Shown here: in pieces, positions 1-8,677 of the stretch
How positions within the stretch are numbered: position 1 is the stretch's first letter
Layout: each line of letters opens with the position of its first letter
Source of the DNA: Kribbella italica
GTDB taxonomy: Bacteria > Actinomycetota > Actinomycetes > Propionibacteriales > Kribbellaceae
DNA: 64,000 nucleotides
Direction of reading: 5' to 3'
NCBI RefSeq assembly: GCF_014205135.1
Contig: NZ_JACHMY010000001.1
Span: 2,852,001 to 2,916,000, forward strand
Made by a program: the position numbers and the translations under genes
Notes under the pieces: generated by a model
What the model was told of the DNA's origin: nothing
Database searches by the model: none
The model's input: only the letters and a program-made list of their open reading frames with translations

Positions 1-2027
1 CGGCGCTGCTGCGGGACGCGATGAACGAGCGGTTGTCGAGCCTCGCCCCGGAGGCCCGCGCGGTCAGCTGCGCGACCGCGGTGCTCGGCGTACCGGTCAC
101 GATCGAGCTGCTGGGTGGGATCACCGAGCTGCCGCCGGAGCTCGTCGAGAGAGCGCTCACCGAAGCGCTCTCGGCCGGCGTACTGCGGGAGGCGGGCGAT
201 GGGCGGTACGCGTACCGGAACGCCCTGGGCCGGCAGGCCGTGTACGACAGCCTGCCAGGTCCGCGTCGCCAGGGACTGCACCGGCGGATCGCGGATCTGC
301 TCGCCACCGCCGATCCCCAACCGCAGTTGCAGCTGGCCGAGCACAGCCGGCACGCCGGCCGGACCGAGGACTGGCGCCGGTACGCCGAGTCAGCCGCCGA
401 CCGCGGCACCGAGATCGGCGACACCTCGACCGCGACCCGGCTGCTCCAGCGCCTGCTCGCCGAGCCGGATCTGCCGAGCGCCGCCGTCGACCGGCTCGCC
501 GCCAAGCTCGGTCTGGCGGCGTACACCGGACTCGACCAGACCGATCCGATGGACACGCTCCGCCGGCTGCTCATCGATCACCGCCTCTCCCCCGCCGTAC
601 GCGGTGAGGTACGCCTCTACGCCGGTCTGCTGCTGATCCGCGCCGACGGCGGAGTCGCGGCCGGCCGCGCCGAGATCGAACGCGCGATCCCCGATCTCGG
701 CGCGCGTCCCGACCTGGTGGCCAAGGGCGTCGCGGTGCTGGCGCAGCCCTGGCTCGGTACGGCGTCTCTCGAGCAGACCCGCCGCTGGTCGGTCCGCGCT
801 GAAGAGGGCCTGCGGACGACGACCGATCCCGTGCTCACCACGTCGCTGCAGGCCAACCTGCTGGCGTCGCGATTGCACGCCGGCGACGGGCGGGTCTGGG
901 AGGCGTTCGCCGTACTGAACCGGCCGACCGAGGAACCGGCCGAGCAGCGGCAGCTGGCCCGGCTGCACTGCAACCTGGCCGATGCCTGTGCCGCGATCGG
1001 CGATCTGGCGACGGCCGGTGAGCTGCTGCGGAGCGGAATGCAGTTCGCGACGGACTCCGGTGCGCCGTTCGTCGTCAGTACGGCGCGGTCGACGCAGGCC
1101 CGGGTCGATTGGATCACCGGGCAGTGGGCCGGGCTGGACGAGCGGGCCGGGCAGTTGCTCGACGAGTACCGGGATCTGTTCCCGGTGACCAGCGAGGTGT
1201 CGCTCGCCCTGGCCGGGTTGGCGGTCGCACGCGGCGAGTGGGGTGAGGCGGAGGAGCACCTGGCCGCGACTGGTGTGCCTAATCCGGCCGACGCGATTGC
1301 GCCGGTGGCGCTGGGTGGGTTCGCGTTGCAGGCGTGGATGGAGTTGACGCGCGGTCGGCTTCCCGCTGCGGTGGACTCGGCCGAGCGTGGGCTGGGGCTG
1401 CTTCGGCGCAAGCAGGTCTGGGCCTGGGCGGGCGAGATCGTGCCGGCGGCGATGGGCGCGTTGCTTGCCGTCGGACGGCGGGATGACGCGCAGCGGGTGC
1501 TGGATGAGTTGGATCTCGAGGTCGATGGGCTGGATGCGCCGCTGAGCCGGATCGCTGTGGGGTGCGGGCGGGCGCAGGTGGCCGAGGCCGACGGCGATCT
1601 GACGGCAGCGATCGCGCTCTATCGGGCGACTCAGCGGGAGTACGACGAGGTGTTGGCGCCGTACTTCGCTGCCCTGGTCGCCGAGCGGGCGGCGGGCTGT
1701 CAGCTTGTAGTTGAGGAGTCGGTGGGGCTGAGGGAGCTTGCGGTGGTGGCGGATTCGTTCGATCACCTGGGCGCGACGTACGACGCTGCTCGGTGCCGGC
1801 ACGAACTGCGCAGCCGCGGTGCGACGGCGCCGTCGCGGCGAGGGCGCAAGGGGTACGGGACCGAGTTGTCGCCGCGGGAGCAGGAGGTCGCCCGGCTGCT
1901 CGGGAGCGGGCACACGAATCGGGAGATCGCCGAGGTGCTGTTCCTGTCGCCGCGGACGGTGGAGCAGCATGTGGCGAAGGTGTTGCGGAAGCTTGGGGTG
2001 AGCTCTCGGTCCGAGTTGGCGCGGTGA
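1..2027 (+). CDS. LAL-type LuxR transcriptional regulator, C-terminal part (5' end outside window)
   Basis: This is the C-terminal two thirds of a large LuxR-family regulator. The reading frame is open back to the first bases, so the gene starts upstream and the ATG at 21 is probably internal. The visible part has a winged-helix-like segment, a long alpha-helical TPR/MalT-like region with many Leu/Ala repeats, and a C-terminal LuxR helix-turn-helix (LSPREQEVARLLGSGHTNRE, then IAEVLFLSPRTVEQHV). The AAA ATPase with its Walker motifs, expected at the N-terminus of this family, lies outside the window. Such proteins bind DNA through the C-terminal HTH and are controlled by ATP and ligand binding. 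It ends 1 bp before the stop of the convergent response regulator gene. The target is unknown. The region from AEEGLRTTTDPVLT is a useful paralogue for checking the frame of the second LAL gene at 35.8-38.6 kb. Confidence 0.85.
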   Translation, partial: ALLRDAMNERLSSLAPEARAVSCATAVLGVPVTIELLGGITELPPELVERALTEALSAGVLREAGDGRYAYRNALGRQAVYDSLPGPRRQGLHRRIADLLATADPQPQLQLAEHSRHAGRTEDWRRYAESAADRGTEIGDTSTATRLLQRLLAEPDLPSAAVDRLAAKLGLAAYTGLDQTDPMDTLRRLLIDHRLSPAVRGEVRLYAGLLLIRADGGVAAGRAEIERAIPDLGARPDLVAKGVAVLAQPWLGTASLEQTRRWSVRAEEGLRTTTDPVLTTSLQANLLASRLHAGDGRVWEAFAVLNRPTEEPAEQRQLARLHCNLADACAAIGDLATAGELLRSGMQFATDSGAPFVVSTARSTQARVDWITGQWAGLDERAGQLLDEYRDLFPVTSEVSLALAGLAVARGEWGEAEEHLAATGVPNPADAIAPVALGGFALQAWMELTRGRLPAAVDSAERGLGLLRRKQVWAWAGEIVPAAMGALLAVGRRDDAQRVLDELDLEVDGLDAPLSRIAVGCGRAQVAEADGDLTAAIALYRATQREYDEVLAPYFAALVAERAAGCQLVVEESVGLRELAVVADSFDHLGATYDAARCRHELRSRGATAPSRRGRKGYGTELSPREQEVARLLGSGHTNREIAEVLFLSPRTVEQHVAKVLRKLGVSSRSELAR

Positions 2028-2028
2028 G

Positions 2029-2673
2029 TCAGGGCTCGATCAGGCCGGCGCGGATCGCGTAGCGGGTGAGTTCGGTGCGGTCGCGCATGCCGAGTTTCTG
2101 CAGGATGTTCGCGCGGTGGCGTTCGACGGTCTTGACGCTGATCGTGAGCGCCCCGGCGATCTCCTTGGACGAATGGCCTTCGGCGATCAGCTTGACCACC
2201 TCGTCCTCGCGGGGCGTGAGGACCTGGCCGGGCAACCGCTCCCCCCGGCGTACTCGATCGAGGTAGTCGCGGACGAGCGTGCTCATCACGCCCGGGTAGA
2301 GGAACGACTCGCCCCGGCCGGCCGCGCGGCAGGCGTCGACGAGATCGCGGTCGGCGACCGACTTCAGGACGTAGCCGGAAGCGCCGGCCTTGAGCGCGGC
2401 GAAGAAGTACTGCTCGTGGTCGTACATCGACAGCATCAGGATCCGCGGTGGCTCGCGGCGTCGCGACAGCTCCAGGGCGGCCTGCAGGCCGGTCATCCGC
2501 GGCATCGCGACGTCCAGTACGGCGAGGTCGATCGGCGTCGTCCGCGCGATCTCGACCGCCTCCGCGCCGTCGCCGGCCTCAGCGACGACCGTCAGGTCGG
2601 GCTCGCTGTCGAGGATCAGCCGGACGCCACGCCGTACCAGCGCGTGGTCGTCGGCCAGCAGGATGCGGATCAC
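2029..2673 (-). CDS. NarL/FixJ-family response regulator
   Basis: Cytoplasmic response regulator of 214 aa. The N-terminal receiver domain has the acidic pair D8/D9, the phosphoacceptor Asp54 (LAVLDVAMPRM) and Lys104 (YVLKS). A linker leads to a C-terminal LuxR/GerE HTH (LTPREDEVVKLIAEGHSSKE, TISVKTVERHRANILQKLGM). The length is normal for the family. Its start codon overlaps the stop of the histidine kinase gene by 4 bp (ATGA), so the two are translationally coupled and almost certainly form a cognate pair. The target genes are not evident from the neighbourhood. Confidence 0.95.
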   Translation of the reverse strand: MIRILLADDHALVRRGVRLILDSEPDLTVVAEAGDGAEAVEIARTTPIDLAVLDVAMPRMTGLQAALELSRRREPPRILMLSMYDHEQYFFAALKAGASGYVLKSVADRDLVDACRAAGRGESFLYPGVMSTLVRDYLDRVRRGERLPGQVLTPREDEVVKLIAEGHSSKEIAGALTISVKTVERHRANILQKLGMRDRTELTRYAIRAGLIEP

Positions 2674-3635
2674 GAGACCCTCAACTCCACCCGGACTCCT
2701 CCACGCTGCCCGGGCCCGATCCGCAGCTCTCCGGCGACGAGAAGAGCGCGCTCCCGCATGCCACGCATGCCGGCGCCTTCCTGGATTCCTCCCTCGGCTC
2801 CACCGCGGAAGCCTCTGCCGTTGTCCTCGACACCGAGCACCACGTGGTTCCCCTGCCGGAGCAGCGAGACCTCGACCTCGGTGGCGCCCGAGTGCCTGGC
2901 CGCGTTGGTGAGCGCTTCCTGGGCGACGCGGTAGATCACCAGCTCCGTCTCCGGCGCCAGCGGCGCCAGCCCCGGCGACGACACCCGTCGGACGCGCATC
3001 CCGTGCGACGAGAACTCGGTCGCCAGCGCGGCCAGCGCGTTGTGCAGTCCAAGATCCTCCAGTACGCCGGGCCGCAGCCGCCGCGCGACCTCACGGACCT
3101 CGTCCAGCCCGGCGCGCGTCGTCTCCTGCACCAGCCGGAACTCGTCGGCCAACTCCGCAGGCACCCGGTCGGACAGCCGCTTCAACCCGAGCAGTACGGC
3201 GGTCAGGCTCTGCCCGATCTCGTCGTGCAGTTCCTGCGCGATCCGATGCCGCTCGGCCTCCTGGGCCGCGAGCGCCTTCGCGTTGCTCGTCCCGCGTTCG
3301 GTCTCGAGCCGGGTCAGCATCGCGTTGAAGCTCCGCACGAGCTTCGTCGCCACCCCGCTGCGGCCCTCCGGCAACCGCTGCCCCGGCCGCTGCAGGTCCA
3401 CCTCGTCCATCATCCGCACCAGCCGGTCGAGCGGCGCCAGCGACGTCCGCAGCAGCAACGAGTTCAGCCCGACGATCGCGGTCAGCCCGAGCACCAGCAC
3501 GATCGCCTCGGACACCAGGACCCGTGCCGACACGGTCACCGGCAGGAACGCGAGCGCCATCGTCCCGACCACGAACAGCAAACCGTTGATCAGACAGACC
3601 CGCCAGTACAGAGGTAGCCGCATCCCAGAGGTCAT
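2670..3635 (-). CDS. HisKA_3-type sensor histidine kinase
   Basis: Membrane histidine kinase of 321 aa. I chose the ATG at 3635 (MTSGMRLPLYWRV) because a good ribosome site (GAAGGTGGAG) lies just upstream; the same frame stays open to 4088, but that extension is Arg/Ser-rich and not protein-like. Two membrane helices (about residues 12-33 and 40-63) with almost no extracellular loop are followed by a HAMP-like linker. The HisKA_3 dimerisation helix carries the phospho-accepting His137 (ERHRIAQELHDEIGQSLTAV), and a GHKL ATPase domain follows (VAQEALTNAARHSGA N-box, VEDNGRGFRGG). The short sensor suggests intramembrane sensing. It would phosphorylate Asp54 of the regulator encoded downstream. 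Confidence 0.92.
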   Translation of the reverse strand: MTSGMRLPLYWRVCLINGLLFVVGTMALAFLPVTVSARVLVSEAIVLVLGLTAIVGLNSLLLRTSLAPLDRLVRMMDEVDLQRPGQRLPEGRSGVATKLVRSFNAMLTRLETERGTSNAKALAAQEAERHRIAQELHDEIGQSLTAVLLGLKRLSDRVPAELADEFRLVQETTRAGLDEVREVARRLRPGVLEDLGLHNALAALATEFSSHGMRVRRVSSPGLAPLAPETELVIYRVAQEALTNAARHSGATEVEVSLLRQGNHVVLGVEDNGRGFRGGAEGGIQEGAGMRGMRERALLVAGELRIGPGQRGGVRVELRVS

Positions 3636-3792
3636 CGCTCCACCTTCGCCCAGCGGGTCCGTCCTGTCCACGCAGCCCGCCGAAGGTGGGTGGTAGCACT
3701 CATGGCGCTGCCCGTCGCGCCCGGCCAGACTGGAGGCGCGGCGGGCGGTCCTGGACTCCGACCGTCTCGCCGCACCAAGCGAGGAGCTGACC

Positions 3793-4338
3793 ATGAGTCT
3801 CCTTCCGATTCTGTCCACCCTGCCGCCCAGCGACTCCGCTGACCGGCTCGTTGTCACCGGCGTCGTCGGCCTGGCGGCGCTGGCGGTCGGGTCGTTGCGG
3901 GTGGCACCGAACCGGCACTGGCTGGTGATCACTCGGCGTGGACAGGTCCGTCGGGTGGTCACCACCGGCCTCGCGCTGCGGATCCCCGGCCTCGACGCGT
4001 GCCGGCTTCTGCCGCGCGACGCCCAGCATCTGCCGATCGGGGTTTCGGCGCTGACCCGCGACGGCGTCCAGGTCCAGCTTCTGGTCACCGCCGTACTGCG
4101 CGTTGCCGACCCGGTCGTCGCCGGCTCCCTCGCCGACCCGATCGGTACGACGCTCGCCGAGGTGCGCGACCTGCTGCGCCGGCTGCTCGCCGATCACGAC
4201 GTCGAGGACGTACTGCGGGTGCGGACGACGATCGAGCGCAGCGCATGGGAGGCCGGGCACGGCGTGGAGATCGAGGGCGTGCTGGTCGACGCCATCGACC
4301 TCGAGCTGGTTCACGCGAAGTACCGCAGCCAGACGTAG
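3793..4338 (+). CDS. SPFH/Band 7 domain protein
   Basis: Small protein of 181 aa with an N-terminal hydrophobic segment (about residues 20-36, VVTGVVGLAALAVGSL) followed by one SPFH (stomatin/prohibitin) domain: VAPNRHWLVITRRGQVRRVV, then DGVQVQLLVTAVLRVADP and the helical end RTTIERSAWEAGHGVEIEGV. SPFH proteins are membrane scaffold proteins; this one lacks the long coiled-coil tail of stomatins and flotillins. A good site (GAGGAGCTGACC) precedes the ATG. The 3' end overlaps the end of the convergent permease gene by 28 bp. The specific role is unknown. Confidence 0.8.
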   Translation: MSLLPILSTLPPSDSADRLVVTGVVGLAALAVGSLRVAPNRHWLVITRRGQVRRVVTTGLALRIPGLDACRLLPRDAQHLPIGVSALTRDGVQVQLLVTAVLRVADPVVAGSLADPIGTTLAEVRDLLRRLLADHDVEDVLRVRTTIERSAWEAGHGVEIEGVLVDAIDLELVHAKYRSQT

Positions 4339-5597
4339 ACCCAGGCCATCGCGATGCTCAGCGCGGTCACCACGATGCCGTACCGGGTGAACTGCCAGAA
4401 GGTGATGTGGTGACCGGTCCGCGTCGCGATGCCGAGGGCAACCACATTGGCGCTCGCGGCCACCGCCGTACCGTTGCCGCCGAAGTCGGCGCCCAGGGCG
4501 AATGCCCACCACAACGACTGCCCGGTCGCCGGATCCGGGGCCTCGGCAACGACTCCCTCGACCACCGGCGTCATCGTGGCGACGTACGGGATGTTGTCGA
4601 AGAACGCGCCGAGCACACCGGAGCCGAACAGCAGCGCGGTCGCCGCGACCAGGTAGTTGTCGCCGACCTGCTCGACCGCCCAGTGACCGATCGTCTCGAT
4701 CACCCCGGTGTGCACCAGGCCGGCGACCATCACGAACAGGCCCATGAAGAAGACCAGCGTCGCCCACTCGACCTCGCGCAGCACCTCCGGGACGTCGACC
4801 TTCGAGACCAGGATCATCGTTCCGGCTCCGACGAGCGCCACGATCGACGGCTCCAGGTGCAGGACCGAGTGCAGCGCGAAGCCGACGACCACCAGGGCCA
4901 GTACGACGAGGCAGCGCACGAGCAGCGGGCCGTCCTTGATCGCCCGGCGTTCCTGCAGTGCCATCACCGCGGCGACCTCGTCCGGGTTGTAGCGGAACGA
5001 CTTGCGGAACAGGAACCGGCTCAGCAGCACGAAGGCGACGAACACGACCACCACGATCGGTGCCATGTGCACCAGGAAGTCGTTGAAGGTCAGCCCGGCA
5101 CGGCTGCCGATGATGATGTTCGGCGGGTCACCGATCAGCGTCGCGGCGCCGCCGATGTTGGACGCCAGCACCTCGGCGATCAGGTACGGCTGGGCCGGGA
5201 TCCGGAGCCGGTCGCAGATCACCACCGTGACCGGCGCGACCAGCATGATCGTGGTGACGTTGTCGAGGAACGGCGAGGCGATGGCGGTGATCACCATCAG
5301 CATCACCATCAACCGGTACGGCTCGCCGCGGGAACGTTTGGCCGCCCAGATGCCGAGGTAGTCGAAGACGCCGGTCTGCTTGATGATCCCGACGATGATC
5401 ATCATCCCGAGCAGCAGGAAGATGACGTTCCAGTCGATGCCCTCGTGCTCGGAGAAGAAGACCTCCGAGCCGGGCGCCAGCCCGAGCACGACCATCGCGG
5501 CGGCCGCCAGCAGCACGACCTTGACCTTGTTCGCCTTCTCGGTGGCGATGAAGAAGAACGCCAGCGCGAAGATCGCCAGCGCGAGGTACGGCCGCAC
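4311..5597 (-). CDS. ArsB/NhaD (SLC13-like) family permease
   Basis: Polytopic membrane protein of 428 aa of the ion-transporter superfamily that includes ArsB and NhaD. About 11-12 hydrophobic helices are visible. The family signatures are present: SPFLDNVTTIMLVAPVTVVI in the first half and the related AFFDNIPYVATMTPVV in the second, plus NIGGAATLIGDPPNIIIGS, the conserved discontinuous-helix segment. Family members exchange Na+/H+ or export arsenite or organic anions; the substrate cannot be read from sequence. The start is a GTG 1 bp after the stop of the CBS-domain gene, so the two are probably co-translated and the CBS protein may regulate the transporter. Confidence 0.9.
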   Translation of the reverse strand: MRPYLALAIFALAFFFIATEKANKVKVVLLAAAAMVVLGLAPGSEVFFSEHEGIDWNVIFLLLGMMIIVGIIKQTGVFDYLGIWAAKRSRGEPYRLMVMLMVITAIASPFLDNVTTIMLVAPVTVVICDRLRIPAQPYLIAEVLASNIGGAATLIGDPPNIIIGSRAGLTFNDFLVHMAPIVVVVFVAFVLLSRFLFRKSFRYNPDEVAAVMALQERRAIKDGPLLVRCLVVLALVVVGFALHSVLHLEPSIVALVGAGTMILVSKVDVPEVLREVEWATLVFFMGLFVMVAGLVHTGVIETIGHWAVEQVGDNYLVAATALLFGSGVLGAFFDNIPYVATMTPVVEGVVAEAPDPATGQSLWWAFALGADFGGNGTAVAASANVVALGIATRTGHHITFWQFTRYGIVVTALSIAMAWVYVWLRYFA

Positions 5598-5598
5598 G

Positions 5599-6111
5599 TC
5601 AGACCGGCGGCGGCTCGCCGGGACCGGTGACCGCCAAGCTGGTCAGTAATCGCTCCAGGGTGATAGCACCCAGCAGTACGCCGTCCGCGCCGACGACCGC
5701 GACCAGCGGGCTGCGCAGACGGGCCATCAACGCGGCGATCTCCAGGAGGGTCGCGTCGGGCGCAACCGTGGCCGGGCGCAACGGCTGGCGCGGGAGGCAG
5801 TCGCCGACGGTCAAGTTGCCGAGCTCGCGCCAGAACGAGTCGGCGCTCGCCTCGTCGACGGTCCGGGCGAGCATCGGGTCCTCCTGGAAGGAGCCGGGGA
5901 TCGCCAGCCGGAGGACCTGGGAGCCGGGCAGGACGGCGGTCGGCCGGGACTGCTCGTCCACGACGATCAGCCCCGGGAGCCGCCCGACCGCCATCATCCG
6001 CACCGCCTTGGCCACCGGGTCCGTCACGGTCACGGTCGGCACGCCGACAGCGATATCACCTGCCTGCATGACACCGTCCCGTTTCCCGTCGATCACCAGC
6101 GGTGCGGACAT
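5599..6111 (-). CDS. CBS-domain pair protein
   Basis: Soluble protein of 170 aa made of two CBS motifs (about residues 13-75 and 103-165; [20 protein letters not shown] and [20 protein letters not shown]), a fold that binds adenosyl ligands such as AMP or ATP and controls attached or partner proteins. The ATG at 6111 has the site GAGGTGACTG. It is the first gene of a two-gene unit with the permease, with a 1 bp gap, which suggests that it senses energy charge for the transporter. The second CBS motif looks intact; ligand choice is not predictable. Confidence 0.85.
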   Translation of the reverse strand: MSAPLVIDGKRDGVMQAGDIAVGVPTVTVTDPVAKAVRMMAVGRLPGLIVVDEQSRPTAVLPGSQVLRLAIPGSFQEDPMLARTVDEASADSFWRELGNLTVGDCLPRQPLRPATVAPDATLLEIAALMARLRSPLVAVVGADGVLLGAITLERLLTSLAVTGPGEPPPV

Positions 6112-6201
6112 CAGTCACCTCGACTCTCGTCCCGCCGGCGATCCACGCCGACGGCAACAAACCTTGTCCGTCGAGTCTCGCCGCCGCCGCACCGCCGGCC
6201 C

Positions 6202-6219
6202 ATGGGGTCCAGACCCCAT
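6202..6219 (-). terminator. Hairpin terminator after PL8 lyase gene
   Basis: ATGGGGTC and GACCCCAT form an 8-bp inverted repeat around a 2-base loop, 10 bp past the stop of the lyase gene. There is no clear T-tract, which is usual for terminators in high-GC actinobacteria. It separates the lyase gene from the CBS gene. Confidence 0.5.
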
Positions 6220-6228
6220 CTCGTTCGC

Positions 6229-8562
6229 TTACCCCAGGCGCACCTTGACGACGCGGGTGGCGCCGGCGGCGCCCTTCACGTCCACGGTGATCTCCACGCC
6301 CAGCGGCGTACGGCGGGTGGTTACTCCCTCGTCGGCCTGGAGGACTCGCGCGCCTGGCAGGAGCAGTCGCAGGCGGATCGTGGTGGCCAGTTGGGTCGGG
6401 TCGGAGAGCGCGAACTCGAAGTCTCTGCCGCGCTGCCGCTGGACCACCGACAGAGGATTGTCGGCGAACAGATTGCCGACGCGCCCCGCGCGCCAGAAGT
6501 TCGCCATGGTCAGACCGGACCGCGTGACCGCCTGGACGTCTGCCGTGTTGGCCAGCACCCGGAGAGCCGAAGATCGCGCGAGCTCCCGCGTTCTCGCGAG
6601 GCTCGCACCAGGTGCCAGCAGATAGCTGTACGACGCGTTGGTGGGATCGACCCCGTGGTCCATCCAAAGGGTGAGGTACCGCCGCGTGATCGGCGTCGGA
6701 GAACCACCGGTGTTGACGTCCCGCCACGATCCCGTCCGCGCCTCCCGCACCGCACGCACCGAAGCCCCGGACAGGAACACGTAGCCGGCGACGCCCTCCA
6801 GATGCGCCCAGCGTGCTCGCGGCAACGACACTGTGTCACCCAAGCCGGCAACGCGGACAGCACCGTCCACCACCAGCTTGTTGGTGCCCCCAGCATGCAG
6901 ATTGCGGTTCTCGACCACCGTCTCCACCGCATGCCCGCTGGACCCGGTGATCCCGGCGCCGAGGGCAACCACGTACTCGTCGAAGCAGAACCAGGACTTT
7001 CGAGCCCGCATCGGCGACGACGGTCCCTCCAGATCCTGACCGACCGCCGCATACCCACCCAGCGTCGCCCCACCGACCCACGTCGCGTTCACCGGTCGAG
7101 CAGCACCCCACTCGCCCCCGGCCTTCGGCGGCAGCGGCAGCTTGTCGACCGTGATGCCAGGCAGCCGGTACCGATCGACCGTCGGCCAGAACGCGTCGGC
7201 GTACTGCCCGTTGTCCCGGTCGTACAGGTAGGTCATCCCCGACCCGGTGTGGTAGCCGTGGTCGTTCTCGCCGTTGCCGGCCTCGTAGTACGAGATCCGC
7301 TGGCTCGCCATCGAGATCGCGTAGGCCCACCCGCCGCGCCGGTGGATCGACCGGTCCATGCTCGCGAACAGCGTGTGCCCGTCCGGTTCCGCCGCCGGCG
7401 TCACCCCGGCCAGCGACTTCACCAGCGCCACCCGCGGGATCGTTGCCCCGGTCAACATGTTCCCGTACGTGTCACGCCGGACCCAGCCGGCCACGGCCGA
7501 CCGCCAGCGCGCGGCCAGCGCCGCGTCGACCCCGCCGGCGAGCCGCAGGATCGCCTCCGCCGCGGTGTAGCCGTCGTCGTGGTCGGACGCGTTCGACCGC
7601 GACACCGCCCGCCCGCGGACGAAGTCCGTCATCCGCAGGTCGTGCACCACCGGCAGGTACGCCTTCGCGACCGAGTCGAACAGGATCTGCCGCTTCGGGT
7701 CGGTCACCTCCCACGGCGAACCGGCCAGGAGAGCGAGCAGCTTGCCGATCCCGCTCAGCAGCACGTGCCCGTAGGTCCCGGTGTAGGCGACCCACGTGTG
7801 CTGCACGAACGATCCGTCCCGGTAGAACCCGTCGCCGCTCGTCACGTACTGCCACGTGTCGCTCAGACCGTCGCGCGCGTGCACGAGCTTGGCCTCGTCG
7901 TCGGTCACCAGCGCGCGGACGATGATCGCCTGGCAGAGATCGACGCGGTTCGCTCCGGTCGAGAGAGCGCGCCGCGCGGGCGGGAACATGTAGTACGGGT
8001 CGGGGACGAAATGATCGATCGCGGCGCAGTAGCGCGCTCGTGCCTCGGCCGGGAGCTCGTCGTACAGCAGCACCATCGTCGACGCGAGCGGTCGCGTCGC
8101 GCCGATCTCCCACGACCACCAGTTGCCGAACTCAACGGTTCCGACCTTGTAGATCAGGGTGTTCATCGACTCCAGAGCAGCCAGTACGTCGGCCAGCAGC
8201 GCGGGCGCGTGGTAGTACGCCGAGCCGGGCGTCGACCAGGCGGTGGCCAGCTGCTCGAGCCGGACATAGGTGTTCGCCACGGACGGGTCGGCGGTCAGCG
8301 GCTGGTCGGTGAAGACGAGCTTGCGGCCGGCGGACCGGTCGAGCTTGGTGAGCGAGGACGCGACGGCGGCGTCGATCCGGTCGAGCGCGGCCTTGAAGTC
8401 CGGGTCGGCGGGGTCGATCACGTCGCGGCCGGTGAGGTCGGCGGCCCATTTCGCGCGCAGCGCGGCGAAGTCGGCGGGCGCCGCGAAGGCGGCGGTCGGC
8501 AGGGTGAGCGTGGTGGCCGCGGCAGCAGCGGTCGAGAGCGTCAGGAAGGTCCGGCGTCGCAC
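6229..8562 (-). CDS. Secreted polysaccharide lyase family 8 (hyaluronate/chondroitin/xanthan lyase type)
   Basis: Exported enzyme of 777 aa. The N-terminus (MRRRTFLTLSTAAAAATTLT, cleavage near AFAAPA) is a signal peptide with a twin-arginine-like start. It has the PL8 layout: an alpha/alpha toroid in the first half, then beta-sandwich domains. Conserved catalytic positions are visible: NWWSWEIG (residues 147-154), Asn205 (ANRVD), His255 (SFVQHTWVAY), Tyr264 (TGTYG) and Arg318 (VRGRAVSR). PL8 enzymes cleave uronic-acid-containing polysaccharides by beta-elimination. The substrate (hyaluronan, chondroitin or xanthan) cannot be fixed from sequence. It is divergent from a GntR/LacI-type regulator across 115 bp that contain an inverted repeat, so it is probably induced by its breakdown products. 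Confidence 0.9.
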   Translation of the reverse strand: MRRRTFLTLSTAAAAATTLTLPTAAFAAPADFAALRAKWAADLTGRDVIDPADPDFKAALDRIDAAVASSLTKLDRSAGRKLVFTDQPLTADPSVANTYVRLEQLATAWSTPGSAYYHAPALLADVLAALESMNTLIYKVGTVEFGNWWSWEIGATRPLASTMVLLYDELPAEARARYCAAIDHFVPDPYYMFPPARRALSTGANRVDLCQAIIVRALVTDDEAKLVHARDGLSDTWQYVTSGDGFYRDGSFVQHTWVAYTGTYGHVLLSGIGKLLALLAGSPWEVTDPKRQILFDSVAKAYLPVVHDLRMTDFVRGRAVSRSNASDHDDGYTAAEAILRLAGGVDAALAARWRSAVAGWVRRDTYGNMLTGATIPRVALVKSLAGVTPAAEPDGHTLFASMDRSIHRRGGWAYAISMASQRISYYEAGNGENDHGYHTGSGMTYLYDRDNGQYADAFWPTVDRYRLPGITVDKLPLPPKAGGEWGAARPVNATWVGGATLGGYAAVGQDLEGPSSPMRARKSWFCFDEYVVALGAGITGSSGHAVETVVENRNLHAGGTNKLVVDGAVRVAGLGDTVSLPRARWAHLEGVAGYVFLSGASVRAVREARTGSWRDVNTGGSPTPITRRYLTLWMDHGVDPTNASYSYLLAPGASLARTRELARSSALRVLANTADVQAVTRSGLTMANFWRAGRVGNLFADNPLSVVQRQRGRDFEFALSDPTQLATTIRLRLLLPGARVLQADEGVTTRRTPLGVEITVDVKGAAGATRVVKVRLG

Positions 8563-8610
8563 AGTGTCTCCTCGGGGTCGGCGGGGTCACTGTCGAACGA
8601 GTCTGGCCCT

Positions 8611-8647
8611 AGTCATTCCTTTGGTCAATAGATTCATTCTAATGACT
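8611..8647. promoter_or_regulatory. Candidate operator between PL8 lyase and its regulator
   Basis: AGTCATT (8611-8617) and its complement AATGACT (8641-8647) form an inverted repeat with centres 30 bp apart, about three helical turns. A further TCATTC copy lies inside. It sits in the divergent intergenic region, upstream of the regulator's -10 box, and is a plausible binding site for the regulator at 8678. Binding is inferred. Confidence 0.45.
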
Positions 8648-8664
8648 TTGCCTAGGCGCGCCGC

Positions 8665-8670
8665 TAGGCT
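8665..8670 (+). promoter_or_regulatory. -10 box of a leaderless transcript (regulator gene)
   Basis: TAGGCT ends 7 nt before the GTG at 8678, the spacing expected when transcription starts at or next to the start codon. No Shine-Dalgarno sequence precedes this GTG. The same TAGGCT-N7-GTG arrangement occurs at 61395-61382 on the minus strand. Confidence 0.5.
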
Positions 8671-8677
8671 CCTCCGT

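Noticed and set aside
390..1970. Long antisense frames opposite real genes (for example 390-1970, 15350-17734, 28156-31359, 33537-36347, 58008-62027)
   Set aside because: They are Arg/Pro/Gly/His-rich, lack family motifs and arise because high-GC coding DNA has few stops in other frames.
3636..4088. N-terminal extension of the histidine kinase to 4088
   Set aside because: The extension is Arg/Ser-rich, overlaps the divergent SPFH gene, and a good ribosome site precedes the ATG at 3635.
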